59,573 nucleotides of DNA from Actinoplanes couchii (GTDB taxonomy: Bacteria; Actinomycetota; Actinomycetes; Mycobacteriales; Micromonosporaceae): NCBI RefSeq assembly GCF_016862075.1, contig NZ_BOMG01000122.1, forward strand, positions 1 through 59,573, read 5' to 3'. The notes below the pieces were generated by a model. That model worked only from the letters and a program-made list of their open reading frames with translations, did not search any database and was not told the DNA's origin. This document shows positions 52,496 through 59,573 of this stretch, in pieces. A program made the translations under genes and the position numbers. Each line of letters starts with the position of its first letter. The first letter of the stretch is position 1.

Positions 52496-53950
52496 TTATC
52501 TTGTTTGGGGTTGGTCGGTGCCGGTGTAGGTCAGCGACCGGATGCCGATGTGCCCGTTGGTGGCGGTGATGCCGATGATCCGGCCGGTGAAACCGCCGGC
52601 GATCTCGGTGGAGAGGTGACGGCCGTCGAGGCGGCCCAGTTCGACCGGCCCGGTCTCGGTGATCAGCTCGGCGATGATCTCGTCGGGCCCGGCGTAGGGG
52701 GAGACCGGGACGGCCCGCAGTGTCAGGCGGACGCGGCTCGGTTCGCTGATCGGGGCCTGTCCGAGGGTGGCGGTGAGACCGGCGGAGTGGCCGATCGCGC
52801 GGACCTGACCCGTGTCGGCCTCGATGTCGAGGCGGTGGCGTGGGCTGAGCTGGATGCTGAGGCCGCCGGTGCCGTGCCGGACGTCGAGGGTTGCGGTCAT
52901 CTCGGCGGCGAGGTGCTGCTGGCGGCGGCCGGCGAATCCGGGGCCGTCGAGTCGCCAGCCGTCGTCGTCGCGGTGCAGGATCTCGCCGGGGAAGCGGCCG
53001 GGGGAGACCCACGAGGCGGGCAGGGTGTCGCCGGTGAGTTCGTGGTGTTTCACCGTGGCGGGTTCGGCGGGTTCGATCGGGGTGGTGAGCCGGGGCCAGC
53101 CGTCCACCCAGGCGATGTCGGAGGCGAAGGTCTCGCGGCCCAGCACGTGCCAAGCCGGGGTGAAACCGCGGGTGCGTACGCCGTGGTAGAGCATCGCCCA
53201 GCTGCCGTCCGGGCGCTGGACCAGGTCGCCGTGGCCGGTGTTCTGCACGGGCAGGTCGGTGCTGCGGGCGGTGAGGACCGGGTTGTCCGGGCCGGGCTCG
53301 AACGGGCCGGCCGGGGACGGGCCGCGGGCGATGGTGACGGCGTGGCCGCGTTCGGTGCCGCCCTCGGCGATCATCAGATACCAGTGGCCGTCCACGTGGT
53401 AGAGGTGCGGGGCCTCGGGGAACTGGCCGCCGGTGCCGCTCCACAGACGCTGCCGTTCGGAGAGCACCTCGCCGGTGGACGGGTTGATGACGTACTGGAA
53501 GATGCCTTCCGGCCCGCCCGAGACGGTGAGGTAGCAGGTGCCGTCGTCGTCCCAGGCCAGATCCGGGTCGATGCCCGGGACATCCGGGAAGCGGATCGGG
53601 TCGGACCACTCGCCGGCCGGGTCGGTCGCCCAGGTCAGCAGCTGTCCCTGCCCGTCCCACACGTTCGTGGTGATCACCCAGAACCGGCCGTCGTGGAACC
53701 GGATCGTCGGGGCGTAGATACCGGCTGACGACGGAGTGCCGTCGATGGTGAGCTGCGACGGGCGGCTCAGGACGTTGCCGGCCTGCTCCCAGGTGAGCAG
53801 ATCGGGGGAGCGGAACAGCGGGACGCCGGGGGCGTATTCGAAACTCGAACAGACCATCCAGTAGGTGTCACCGGCCCGGCAGACGCTCGGATCCGGATGG
53901 AACCCGGCCACCACCGGTCTGCAGGCCAGACGCTCAGCACTCGACGACAT
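52496..53950 (-). CDS. GH43 family glycoside hydrolase (beta-xylosidase/arabinofuranosidase-like), intracellular
   Basis: A 484-residue enzyme. The five-bladed propeller has base Asp20 (FHPDPSVCR), modulating Asp128 (GIDPDLAWDDDG) and acid Glu179 (QFPEAPHLY). The C-terminal beta-sandwich of about 190 residues (from about 295) is the GH43_C2-type domain and ends in LDGRHLSTEIAGGF, FTGRIIGITATNG and SLTYTG. No signal peptide. GH43 enzymes remove xylose or arabinose from oligosaccharides. The ATG at 53948-53950 follows CGGGAGC. The AT-rich inverted repeat at 53974-53997 lies just upstream. A frameshifted relative of the C-terminal part is at 43.3 kb. Confidence 0.9.
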   Translation of the reverse strand: MSSSAERLACRPVVAGFHPDPSVCRAGDTYWMVCSSFEYAPGVPLFRSPDLLTWEQAGNVLSRPSQLTIDGTPSSAGIYAPTIRFHDGRFWVITTNVWDGQGQLLTWATDPAGEWSDPIRFPDVPGIDPDLAWDDDGTCYLTVSGGPEGIFQYVINPSTGEVLSERQRLWSGTGGQFPEAPHLYHVDGHWYLMIAEGGTERGHAVTIARGPSPAGPFEPGPDNPVLTARSTDLPVQNTGHGDLVQRPDGSWAMLYHGVRTRGFTPAWHVLGRETFASDIAWVDGWPRLTTPIEPAEPATVKHHELTGDTLPASWVSPGRFPGEILHRDDDGWRLDGPGFAGRRQQHLAAEMTATLDVRHGTGGLSIQLSPRHRLDIEADTGQVRAIGHSAGLTATLGQAPISEPSRVRLTLRAVPVSPYAGPDEIIAELITETGPVELGRLDGRHLSTEIAGGFTGRIIGITATNGHIGIRSLTYTGTDQPQTR

Positions 53951-53973
53951 CCATGCTCCCGTCAGGTCATCTT

Positions 53974-53997
53974 AATATTGAATATTAATACAATATT
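53974..53997. promoter_or_regulatory. AT-rich inverted repeat upstream of GH43
   Basis: Arms AATATTG and CAATATT separated by 10 bases, about 24 bases before the GH43 start, in otherwise GC-rich DNA. It could be an operator or part of the promoter. Confidence 0.5.
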
Positions 53998-54107
53998 AGG
54001 AGTCGGTGGGCAAGAGGCGGCTTGCAACTCGTCGGGCATCTGTCGCTTCTGGACAGTCGGGTGAGGGGGTGCCCCGGGTGGGGGAAAGCTGATGCAATCA
54101 TGATCAA

Positions 54108-54680
54108 ATGCGAAAGTTGTTCACGATCGGCATCCTGCTCGCCTTTGTAGCGGGATGCGGCACCACGCCGGCGGTTTCGTCGAATACTGGCGAACCGCCG
54201 AGCGCGTCGGTTCCCACGGCGGATGCGAGCGCGGACACGGAAACGGATTGGATCGATTCCAACGACCCGGATGCGCCGCCCAACAAGAGCGGATCCGAGA
54301 TCTCGGCCGGCGCCAAGCCGATGGGGACCGAGCGACTGATCAATACCGAGAAGTTCGATGCCCGGGTGACGGTGGCACTGGCCACCGACGTTAAGGCGGA
54401 GTACGGCGACGCCCCGTACGCGGTGGACGTCACAGTGCGGATGACCCGGGGTACGTGGACCTTCGGCGCGGCCCGCGTCCAGTTCATCTACGGCAACGGC
54501 TCAGCCCACGACCAGATCGTCGACGAGGACGCCCCGGAAACGGCCGCCGAAATCGACGCCCCCGACAGCGGTACCTGGCGGTTCCTCTACGAACACCCGG
54601 CAGCTGCCGGAGTGGGCCAAGGCGCCCGCATCGTCATCAGCGCCAGCAACGGAAAGCCCCTGGCCGCCTGGCTGACGTGA
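54108..54680 (+). CDS. Hypothetical lipoprotein
   Basis: A 190-residue lipoprotein. Signal MRKLFTIGILLAFVAGCGT with lipobox FVAGC and Cys17 as the modified residue. A Ser/Thr/Asp-rich linker (VPTADASADTETDW) follows, then a beta-rich domain (RVTVALATDVKAEYG, VDVTVRMTRGTWTFGAARVQ). The domain is not recognised. ATG 54108 is the only start before the signal. It stands alone between GH43 and a TetR gene. Confidence 0.8.
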   Translation: MRKLFTIGILLAFVAGCGTTPAVSSNTGEPPSASVPTADASADTETDWIDSNDPDAPPNKSGSEISAGAKPMGTERLINTEKFDARVTVALATDVKAEYGDAPYAVDVTVRMTRGTWTFGAARVQFIYGNGSAHDQIVDEDAPETAAEIDAPDSGTWRFLYEHPAAAGVGQGARIVISASNGKPLAAWLT

Positions 54681-54750
54681 CCCTCACCCCGCCCTTGGCG
54701 GCCTTCGGCGAGGGCGGGGGTCCAAGCGAAGCGGAATCCGTGCCGGGTCG

Positions 54751-55314
54751 TCAGGATAGGCCGTGTGGGCGGAAGAGTCTGGTGGCTCGTTCGATCGAGG
54801 ACCGGATGTCGGCGGGCTGGATCGACGTCGTGACCACGCCGTAGATCATGCGGTGGGCGGTCAGCACGTCCTCCACGTCGAGTCCGGTGTCTGCCAGGCC
54901 GGCCGCCTGGGCCCGGGGCAGGGTCCGCTGGACGAGGTTGTGGAGATGCTCGCCGCCGGCGTAGTCCGGTAGGCCGCGGCGGGCGTCGACCGCCATCTCG
55001 ACGAACGCGGCGGACTCCACGGTGAGTTCGACGATGCGTTTCCAGAGTCTGCCGAAGGCGTCCGGGCCGGGGTCGGCGCTGATGGCTTCGAGTTGGGTGA
55101 AGTTCTCCTCGAACACCGCGAGGGCCAGGTCGAGCCGGGTGGGGAAGTGCCGGTACAGCACACCCTGGCCGACGCCGGCGTCCTTGGCGATGGCGTTGAG
55201 TGGCACGTGGTAGCCGCGGTCGGTGAAGAGCCGGCGGGCGGAGTCGAGGATCGCCTGCCGGTTCTGTGCGGCTGCGGCCGGTCCCCTGTTGACGCGGCCG
55301 CTGGTGGTGGTCAT
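54751..55314 (-). CDS. TetR-family regulator, divergent to the KstD-like gene
   Basis: A 187-residue TetR protein. HTH: HVPLNAIAKDAGVGQGVLYR, HFPTRLDLALAVFEEN. The C-terminus has a helical ligand domain. The ATG at 55312-55314. The 65-base gap to the divergent flavoprotein gene contains a 24-bp inverted repeat (55329-55352), almost certainly its operator. Confidence 0.88.
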   Translation of the reverse strand: MTTTSGRVNRGPAAAAQNRQAILDSARRLFTDRGYHVPLNAIAKDAGVGQGVLYRHFPTRLDLALAVFEENFTQLEAISADPGPDAFGRLWKRIVELTVESAAFVEMAVDARRGLPDYAGGEHLHNLVQRTLPRAQAAGLADTGLDVEDVLTAHRMIYGVVTTSIQPADIRSSIERATRLFRPHGLS

Positions 55315-55328
55315 GCTGGCAATCCTAA

Positions 55329-55352
55329 CAACCGGACATTCTTGTCCGGTTG
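55329..55352. promoter_or_regulatory. 24-bp TetR-type operator
   Basis: Arms CAACCGGACA and TGTCCGGTTG (perfect 10-bp complement) around the 4-base spacer TTCT, between the divergent TetR and KstD-like genes. Confidence 0.85.
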
Positions 55353-55379
55353 CTGCCGGAGTCAGGAGGCACGCCGCCC

Positions 55380-57008
55380 ATGAGCGTCTTCGACCACACC
55401 TACGACATCGTCGTGATCGGCACCGGAGGCGCCGGGTTCGCCACCGCGCTGGGCGCGGCCGACGAAGGACTGTCCGTGCTGCTGATCGACGGCAGCGACA
55501 AATGGGGCGGCAGCACCGCGATGTCCGGCGGCGGGATGTGGATGCCGGACAACCCGCTGATGCGCCGGGCCGCAGTGCGCGACTCCCGCGACGAAGCCCT
55601 CACCTATCTGGAGGCCACCGTCGGTGACGCCTCGACCCGCGCCCGCAAGGAGGCGTTCGTCGACGGGGTCGCGGACTTCGTCACCACCGCCGAGAAACAC
55701 GGCATGACCTTCGTCCGCGCCACCGACTACCCCGACTACTACCCGGAACTGCCCGGCGGCAAGATCGGCCGCGCCATCGAGGTCGAACCACAGAACGCCC
55801 GCGCCATCGGCGACTGGCGCACGACGCTCAACGCCCCGGCCGTCCTGCCCGTCAAGACCGACGACATCTGGCTGCTGGGCCGGGCCTGGTCCACACCCGG
55901 CGGCTTCGTCCGCGGAGCGCGGTTCGTGTTCCGTGCCCTCGGCGGCGTGGTCCGCGGCCGCCAACTGGCCGGCATCGGCGCCGGGCTGGCCGTCTCGTTC
56001 CTGCAGGCTGTGGTCCTCAAGAACAAGGTGCCGCTCTGGCTCGGCGCCCCGCTGGAGGAGATCCTCGTCGAGGACGGGCGGGTCACCGGAGTCCGCGTCA
56101 CCCGCGACGGCCGATCGGTCACGGTGGGCGCCGGCCGGGGCGTCATGCTGGCCGGCGGCGGGTTCGACCACAACACCGCGTGGCGGCAGGAACATCACGG
56201 CATCGACGGCTCCCCGTCGGGCAACCCCGCCAACCTCGGCCGCCCGATCCAACTCGGCCAGGCCGCCGGCGGCGCCGTCGCGCTGATGGACGACGCCTGG
56301 TGGGGCGCCTCGGTCGCCGGGGCGCCCGGTCATGACCCGGCGTTCATCGTCGGCGAGCGCTCCCTGCCGTACACAATAATGGTTGATGCCCGTGGAGATC
56401 GTTTCGCCAACGAGTCGGAGTCCTACGTCGACCTCGGGCACCACATGCTCGACCACGACAAGGACGGAGCGTACTGGCTGGTAGCCGACGCCCGGCACGC
56501 CCGCCGCTACCTGCGCACCTTCGCCATGGACCCGAAGAACAACAAGGCCATGCGCGCGGCCGGGATCCTGATCAAGGAACCGACCCTGGACGCGCTCGCG
56601 GCCGGAATGAACGTCGACCTGGCCCGGCTGCGGGCCACGGTGGACCGGTTCAACGGCTTCGCCCGCGCCGGTGTCGACGGCGACTTCGGCCGGGGCAACT
56701 CCGCCTACGACCGCTACTACGGCGACCCGACCGTGCACCCGAACCCGTGCCTCGGCCCGCTGGAGAAGGGCCCGTTCACCGCGTTCCGGGTGGTCATCGG
56801 TGACCTCGGGACCAAGGGTGGGCTGGTCACCGACCCGGACGGCCGGGTGCTGCGCGAGGACGGCAGTGTGATCGACGGCCTCTACTCGGCCGGCAACAAC
56901 TCCGCCTCGGTGATGGGCCGCACGTATCCCGGGCCGGGTTCGACCATCGGTCCCGCGGTGGTGTTCGGCATGCGCGCGGCCCGGCACATGGCCCGCAACC
57001 GGCCCTGA
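55380..57008 (+). CDS. KstD-like FAD-dependent dehydrogenase (3-ketosteroid-delta-1-dehydrogenase family)
   Basis: A 542-residue flavoprotein. FAD site VVIGTGGAGFATALGAADEG near residue 11, GGSTAMSGGGMWMP after it, and the second FAD site YSAGNNSASVMGRTYPGPGS near the C-terminus. The KstD/fumarate reductase fold is clear. Known members dehydrogenate the A ring of 3-ketosteroids, but other 3-oxo substrates are used by relatives. ATG 55380 has AGGAGG 11 bases upstream. It is divergent from the TetR gene with a 24-bp operator between them. No other steroid genes are in the window, so the substrate remains open. Confidence 0.88.
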   Translation: MSVFDHTYDIVVIGTGGAGFATALGAADEGLSVLLIDGSDKWGGSTAMSGGGMWMPDNPLMRRAAVRDSRDEALTYLEATVGDASTRARKEAFVDGVADFVTTAEKHGMTFVRATDYPDYYPELPGGKIGRAIEVEPQNARAIGDWRTTLNAPAVLPVKTDDIWLLGRAWSTPGGFVRGARFVFRALGGVVRGRQLAGIGAGLAVSFLQAVVLKNKVPLWLGAPLEEILVEDGRVTGVRVTRDGRSVTVGAGRGVMLAGGGFDHNTAWRQEHHGIDGSPSGNPANLGRPIQLGQAAGGAVALMDDAWWGASVAGAPGHDPAFIVGERSLPYTIMVDARGDRFANESESYVDLGHHMLDHDKDGAYWLVADARHARRYLRTFAMDPKNNKAMRAAGILIKEPTLDALAAGMNVDLARLRATVDRFNGFARAGVDGDFGRGNSAYDRYYGDPTVHPNPCLGPLEKGPFTAFRVVIGDLGTKGGLVTDPDGRVLREDGSVIDGLYSAGNNSASVMGRTYPGPGSTIGPAVVFGMRAARHMARNRP

Positions 57009-57047
57009 TCGCCGGCCGGCCGCAACCCGTTCCAGGTGTGCCGGGCG

Positions 57048-57090
57048 CACTTGACGTCTCCCTCAGCTTCAGCGGGGGAGACGTCAAGTG
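57048..57090. terminator. Terminator hairpin after the KstD-like gene
   Basis: A perfect 15-bp stem (CACTTGACGTCTCCC, 57048-57062, with its complement at 57076-57090) and a 13-base loop. It ends transcription of the KstD-like gene. Confidence 0.8.
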
Positions 57091-57255
57091 TTGCTCGGGA
57101 AAGAGGGCTGCAGACAGGCGGAGGCGTTCAGCGGGAGGCGACGACCTTGCCACGGGTCAATGGGCCGCCATAGGGCCAGTTGCCGGCGGTGCGGCACAGG
57201 GGCCGGCAACGCACTCAGCCCACGTAACCTGCGCACCCGTCGCGCCCGAGGTCCG

Positions 57256-58632
57256 CTAACTGATCGCTCCGGCGCGGGTGGCGAGGCTGCGCAGACCGCT
57301 CGGTGTCACGGTCGGCGCGTACAGTATGCGGGTGATCAACTCTTGCGTCGACGGCCGGCGAAGCTCCTGCGGAGCGCGGCTCTCCGCCGCCTGCAGCGCT
57401 TGGGTGGCGCGGTCGTGGCGGCCGTGGTGCTCCCACGCCCGAGCGGTGTCGATGCAATAGCGTGCGTACCGTTCTGCGCTGGCCAGCAGCGAGACATCGA
57501 CGGTGCGGGCGTGGTCGAGAGCTGCGGCGCTGTCACCGAGAGCGGTGTAAGCACCGATCCTGTAGACGGCGACGTTGGTCGGGCTGAACATGATCTCTCC
57601 GGCGATTACGGGCCCGGTTGTTCGCGAGGCCGTAGCCGCCGCTTCGTCCAGCAGCGCCTCGGCTTGTGGCCGCCGACCGGCCTGGGCGTTGGCGTAAGCC
57701 GCAGTGCACAGCAGAGATCCGTACGTGGCCAACGCGATGTCCGACGGCGCCGAGCCCGGCTGCACCTGCTGCGCGGTAGCGGTCAGCAGCATGATCGCGT
57801 CGTCATGGTGTCCAGCGCGGCGCATCGCGACGGCCGCCGACCGGCTGGCATGGGCAATCGGCCCCGCCAGACCGGTACTGCGGGCGGCGGTCAGAGCTCT
57901 ATCGGCCAGGACCCAACCAAGCGCGTCGTCGTTACGTTTGACGCACAACTCCGAGGCCAGACGGTAAGCGGCGGCCAGCACCACGGTGGCCGCTTGCTCG
58001 TCACGGTCGGCGTGGTGTCGCCGTGCCGCTGCTGCGCCGGCGATCAGCGTGACCAGCCGTGCGGTCAGCTCGTCGTAATTGCTGGCGCTGAACGTGCGCC
58101 GGGCCGCGCTGAGTCGCTCGCCGAGTTGCGCCGGATCGAGGGCGGCCACACTTGTCGATTCGGCGTTGAGGAGATCCGCAAGTGCCGGTGGCGTGCTGTG
58201 AACGGTTTCAGACCACGGCAGGGCGACGGCTGCCGCGCTCGCGGTCAGACCGGACAGGACCTCACGTCGTCGCACCGGATCACCCCTCTCGCCTGTGGTC
58301 GAGACGACCCTAACCCCGGCGTGGCCGGTTTGGGTTCTCTCCACACGGGTGACCGCTATCGGCGACAGTCCTGGGGGTGAGGCAAGCCCGAGCAGATCCG
58401 GAGGGATACCGAGCACGCCGGCGATGTTGCGGCGCACATCGATGTCCTGGCACGGCGGCTGGCCTCGCTCGATCCGCGAGATCGTCGAAACCGAATACCC
58501 GCACAAGGCGCCGAGCTGGGTTTGATTCAGATCCGCTCGGCGGCGCGCCAGGCGGATGACCGTGCCCGCGTCGTCGCCGGCCGCAGCGGCCAGCACTGGT
58601 GACGACGTCCAGAACCCGTGGTGGATCTCCAT
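57256..58632 (-). CDS. XRE-family regulator with TPR-like C-terminal domain
   Basis: A 458-residue regulator. The ATG at 58630-58632 (MEIHHGFWTSS) is chosen over an upstream in-frame start because GGAGG precedes it. The XRE HTH is LARRRADLNQTQLGALCGYS, then VSTISRIERGQ. A linker with a Tat-like ERREVLSGLTASAAAVALP piece is seen, and long helical repeats follow (YANAQAGRRPQAEALLDEAA; YRIGAYTALGDSAAALDHA). Similar in plan to the frameshifted regulator at 11.7 kb. The small MazG-like gene is divergent. Targets unknown. Confidence 0.85.
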   Translation of the reverse strand: MEIHHGFWTSSPVLAAAAGDDAGTVIRLARRRADLNQTQLGALCGYSVSTISRIERGQPPCQDIDVRRNIAGVLGIPPDLLGLASPPGLSPIAVTRVERTQTGHAGVRVVSTTGERGDPVRRREVLSGLTASAAAVALPWSETVHSTPPALADLLNAESTSVAALDPAQLGERLSAARRTFSASNYDELTARLVTLIAGAAAARRHHADRDEQAATVVLAAAYRLASELCVKRNDDALGWVLADRALTAARSTGLAGPIAHASRSAAVAMRRAGHHDDAIMLLTATAQQVQPGSAPSDIALATYGSLLCTAAYANAQAGRRPQAEALLDEAAATASRTTGPVIAGEIMFSPTNVAVYRIGAYTALGDSAAALDHARTVDVSLLASAERYARYCIDTARAWEHHGRHDRATQALQAAESRAPQELRRPSTQELITRILYAPTVTPSGLRSLATRAGAIS

Positions 58633-58833
58633 GCCGGCCTCCACCAGTCGGCAGCCGCAGTTACGGACAGTGTGTGGCGGCCGGGCAGGTGTTGTCGACG
58701 CCTGAGAATCGATTCTCTCTGATGGATAAAGGTCTTCCCCGCTCGCTCGTACCGCGCGTTGATGGAACTCATCGGATCGCATCGTTGCCGACCGTGATCA
58801 CCGAGCGGCACACCGGGGAAGGACGACACGACG

Positions 58834-59058
58834 GTGGAACTCACTCAATACCAGCAGCAGATCACCGGCGCCGATCAGCGTTCAGGCAGCGGCACGGCTG
58901 TCCCTATCAGTGTGTGCCGTCTCAACGCAGCGGCCGGGGCCGTGGCATCGACTGTCGCGGGCGGACAGAACGGACCGCTCGACCAGCACCACCGTCTGCT
59001 GCGCGACCGGCTCGGTGACCTGCTCGAGTCGACGGCTGGCTCTGCTCGCGACAAGTGA
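58834..59058 (+). CDS. Degenerate MazG-like protein, small
   Basis: A 74-residue ORF from GTG 58834 (GGGGAAGGA about ten bases upstream). It reads MELTQYQQQITGADQR, then VPISVCRLNAAAGAVASTVA, then LLRDRLGDLLES, following the layout of small MazG-type pyrophosphohydrolases (YQxxxxxTDQRP, LGLAGEVG, REELGDLLWY). The acidic residues that bind magnesium in that family are mostly absent (NAAAGAV for LAGEVGE-like, RDRLGD for REELGD). It is either catalytically dead or misassigned. Divergent to the XRE/TPR regulator. Confidence 0.5.
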   Translation: MELTQYQQQITGADQRSGSGTAVPISVCRLNAAAGAVASTVAGGQNGPLDQHHRLLRDRLGDLLESTAGSARDK

Positions 59059-59194
59059 CACCAGCGGTCGGTGAGTTTTGACTCCACTATTCAGAGCTGA
59101 GGGTTGATCGATCTCCACGAGTTTCGACCGCACTATGGTCGGCTTCCTGAGGTTGGTCGGGGTCGGTTGCGCCTCGTGGACGCGAGCGTGTCGA

Positions 59195-59573
59195 TCAGCC
59201 AGCCGGGCCGGTGACGCGGATCAAGGTCTGTTGCGCTGCGGCCACGCGCGTGCGCTGCTGATCGCGGATGCCGAAGACGTCAACGCGGCAGATGGTCAGC
59301 GTCCGGCCGGACTTGAGGACGGTGCCGATCGCTTCGAGCTGGTCGCCGGACGCCGGGGCGAGCAGGTTGATTTTGAACTCGACAGTGAGCACTTCGCTGT
59401 CGTCGGGGAACAAGGTCAGGGCGGCGTAGCCGCCGGCGTTGTCGGCGATGGCGCTGGTGGCTCCGGCGTGGATGTAGCCGTGCTGCTGGGTGACTTCCGG
59501 CCGGTTCGCCAGCTCGATGTGCACTTGCCCGAGGCCGATGTGGGTCAGCCGGGCGCCGAGCAGACGCATCAGG
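59195..59573 (-). CDS. PaaI-family hotdog-fold thioesterase, partial at the window edge
   Basis: At least 124 residues of a hotdog thioesterase. HGYIHAGATSAIADNAGGYA carries the family's active-site region, and VEFKINLLAPASGDQLEAIG follows. The C-terminus RVAAAQQTLIRVTGPAG is complete (stop at 59195-59197). The ATG at 59569 is possible, but PaaI proteins usually have about 15 to 20 more N-terminal residues, so the true start is probably beyond the right edge. It would hydrolyse short or aromatic acyl-CoA thioesters. Confidence 0.85.
   Translation of the reverse strand, partial: LMRLLGARLTHIGLGQVHIELANRPEVTQQHGYIHAGATSAIADNAGGYAALTLFPDDSEVLTVEFKINLLAPASGDQLEAIGTVLKSGRTLTICRVDVFGIRDQQRTRVAAAQQTLIRVTGPAG

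Noticed and set aside
59059..59194. Minus-strand MRSKLVEIDQPSALNSGVKT start, looking like part of a mobile element protein
   Set aside because: Too short to assign, overlaps the MazG-like gene in part, and no terminal repeats were found.

Overview
The window is high-GC DNA from a filamentous-type actinobacterium. GTG and TTG starts are frequent, and there are six TetR-family regulators, an XRE/DUF397 pair, a PF04672-type methyltransferase and a LuxR-type LAL regulator. The mix fits Micromonosporaceae (Actinoplanes-like), but that placement is inference. I saw no tRNA, rRNA, CRISPR array or complete mobile element. The region looks like an accessory chromosome arm: many small regulator-plus-enzyme cassettes, several visible operators, and an unusual number of gene remnants.

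Region by region. 0-1 kb: a frameshifted, 3'-truncated IS1182-like transposase fused to the last 68 codons of an ABC exporter ATPase. 1-11 kb: stress, detoxification and redox cassettes (LAL regulator / MDR oxidoreductase / sulfotransferase; TetR with an RBBP9-like hydrolase and a DJ-1/PfpI protein, sharing a perfect 28-bp palindrome; an SDR, small protein and 4-oxalocrotonate tautomerase operon divergent from a TetR gene; a SAM methyltransferase). 11-13.5 kb: decaying DNA (SnoaL-like fragment, AlpA-like HTH gene, frameshifted XRE/TPR regulator, twice-frameshifted putative secreted protein). 14-19 kb: a secreted GH78 alpha-L-rhamnosidase carrying an in-frame TAA and a repeat-domain insertion, then a LysR gene. 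18.7-27 kb: three resistance-like or redox cassettes (TetR + DHA2 efflux pump + FAD monooxygenase; AraC + NmrA-like; TetR + Tet(X)-like monooxygenase + VOC protein with three tandem operators). 27-31 kb: a large secreted subtilase, then an array of truncated genes. 31-34 kb: an ECF sigma factor translationally coupled to a one-helix membrane protein with Asp-box repeats, then an acyltransferase-3. 34-42 kb: a P450, a small exported peptide with a two-component system, an exported hypothetical, a DrrAB-like ABC exporter, 4.5 copies of an 18-bp repeat and a second two-component system. 42-46 kb: small hypotheticals, remnants, and an XRE-DUF397 pair preceded by a TGCAAG array. 46-54 kb: an intracellular glycan-use cluster (MFS, GH20, GH2, OGA-type GNAT, TetR, GH43). 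54-59.6 kb: lipoprotein, TetR + KstD-like flavoprotein, XRE/TPR regulator + degenerate MazG-like protein, and a partial PaaI thioesterase at the right edge.

The cassettes mostly follow one plan: a repressor gene transcribed away from, or facing, one or two enzymes, with a palindrome between them. The most interesting candidates for undescribed biology are the ECF sigma / Asp-box membrane protein pair, the glycan cluster with a stand-alone O-GlcNAcase-type acetyltransferase, the Tet(X)-like cassette with a triple operator, and the TGCAAG array ahead of the XRE-DUF397 pair.
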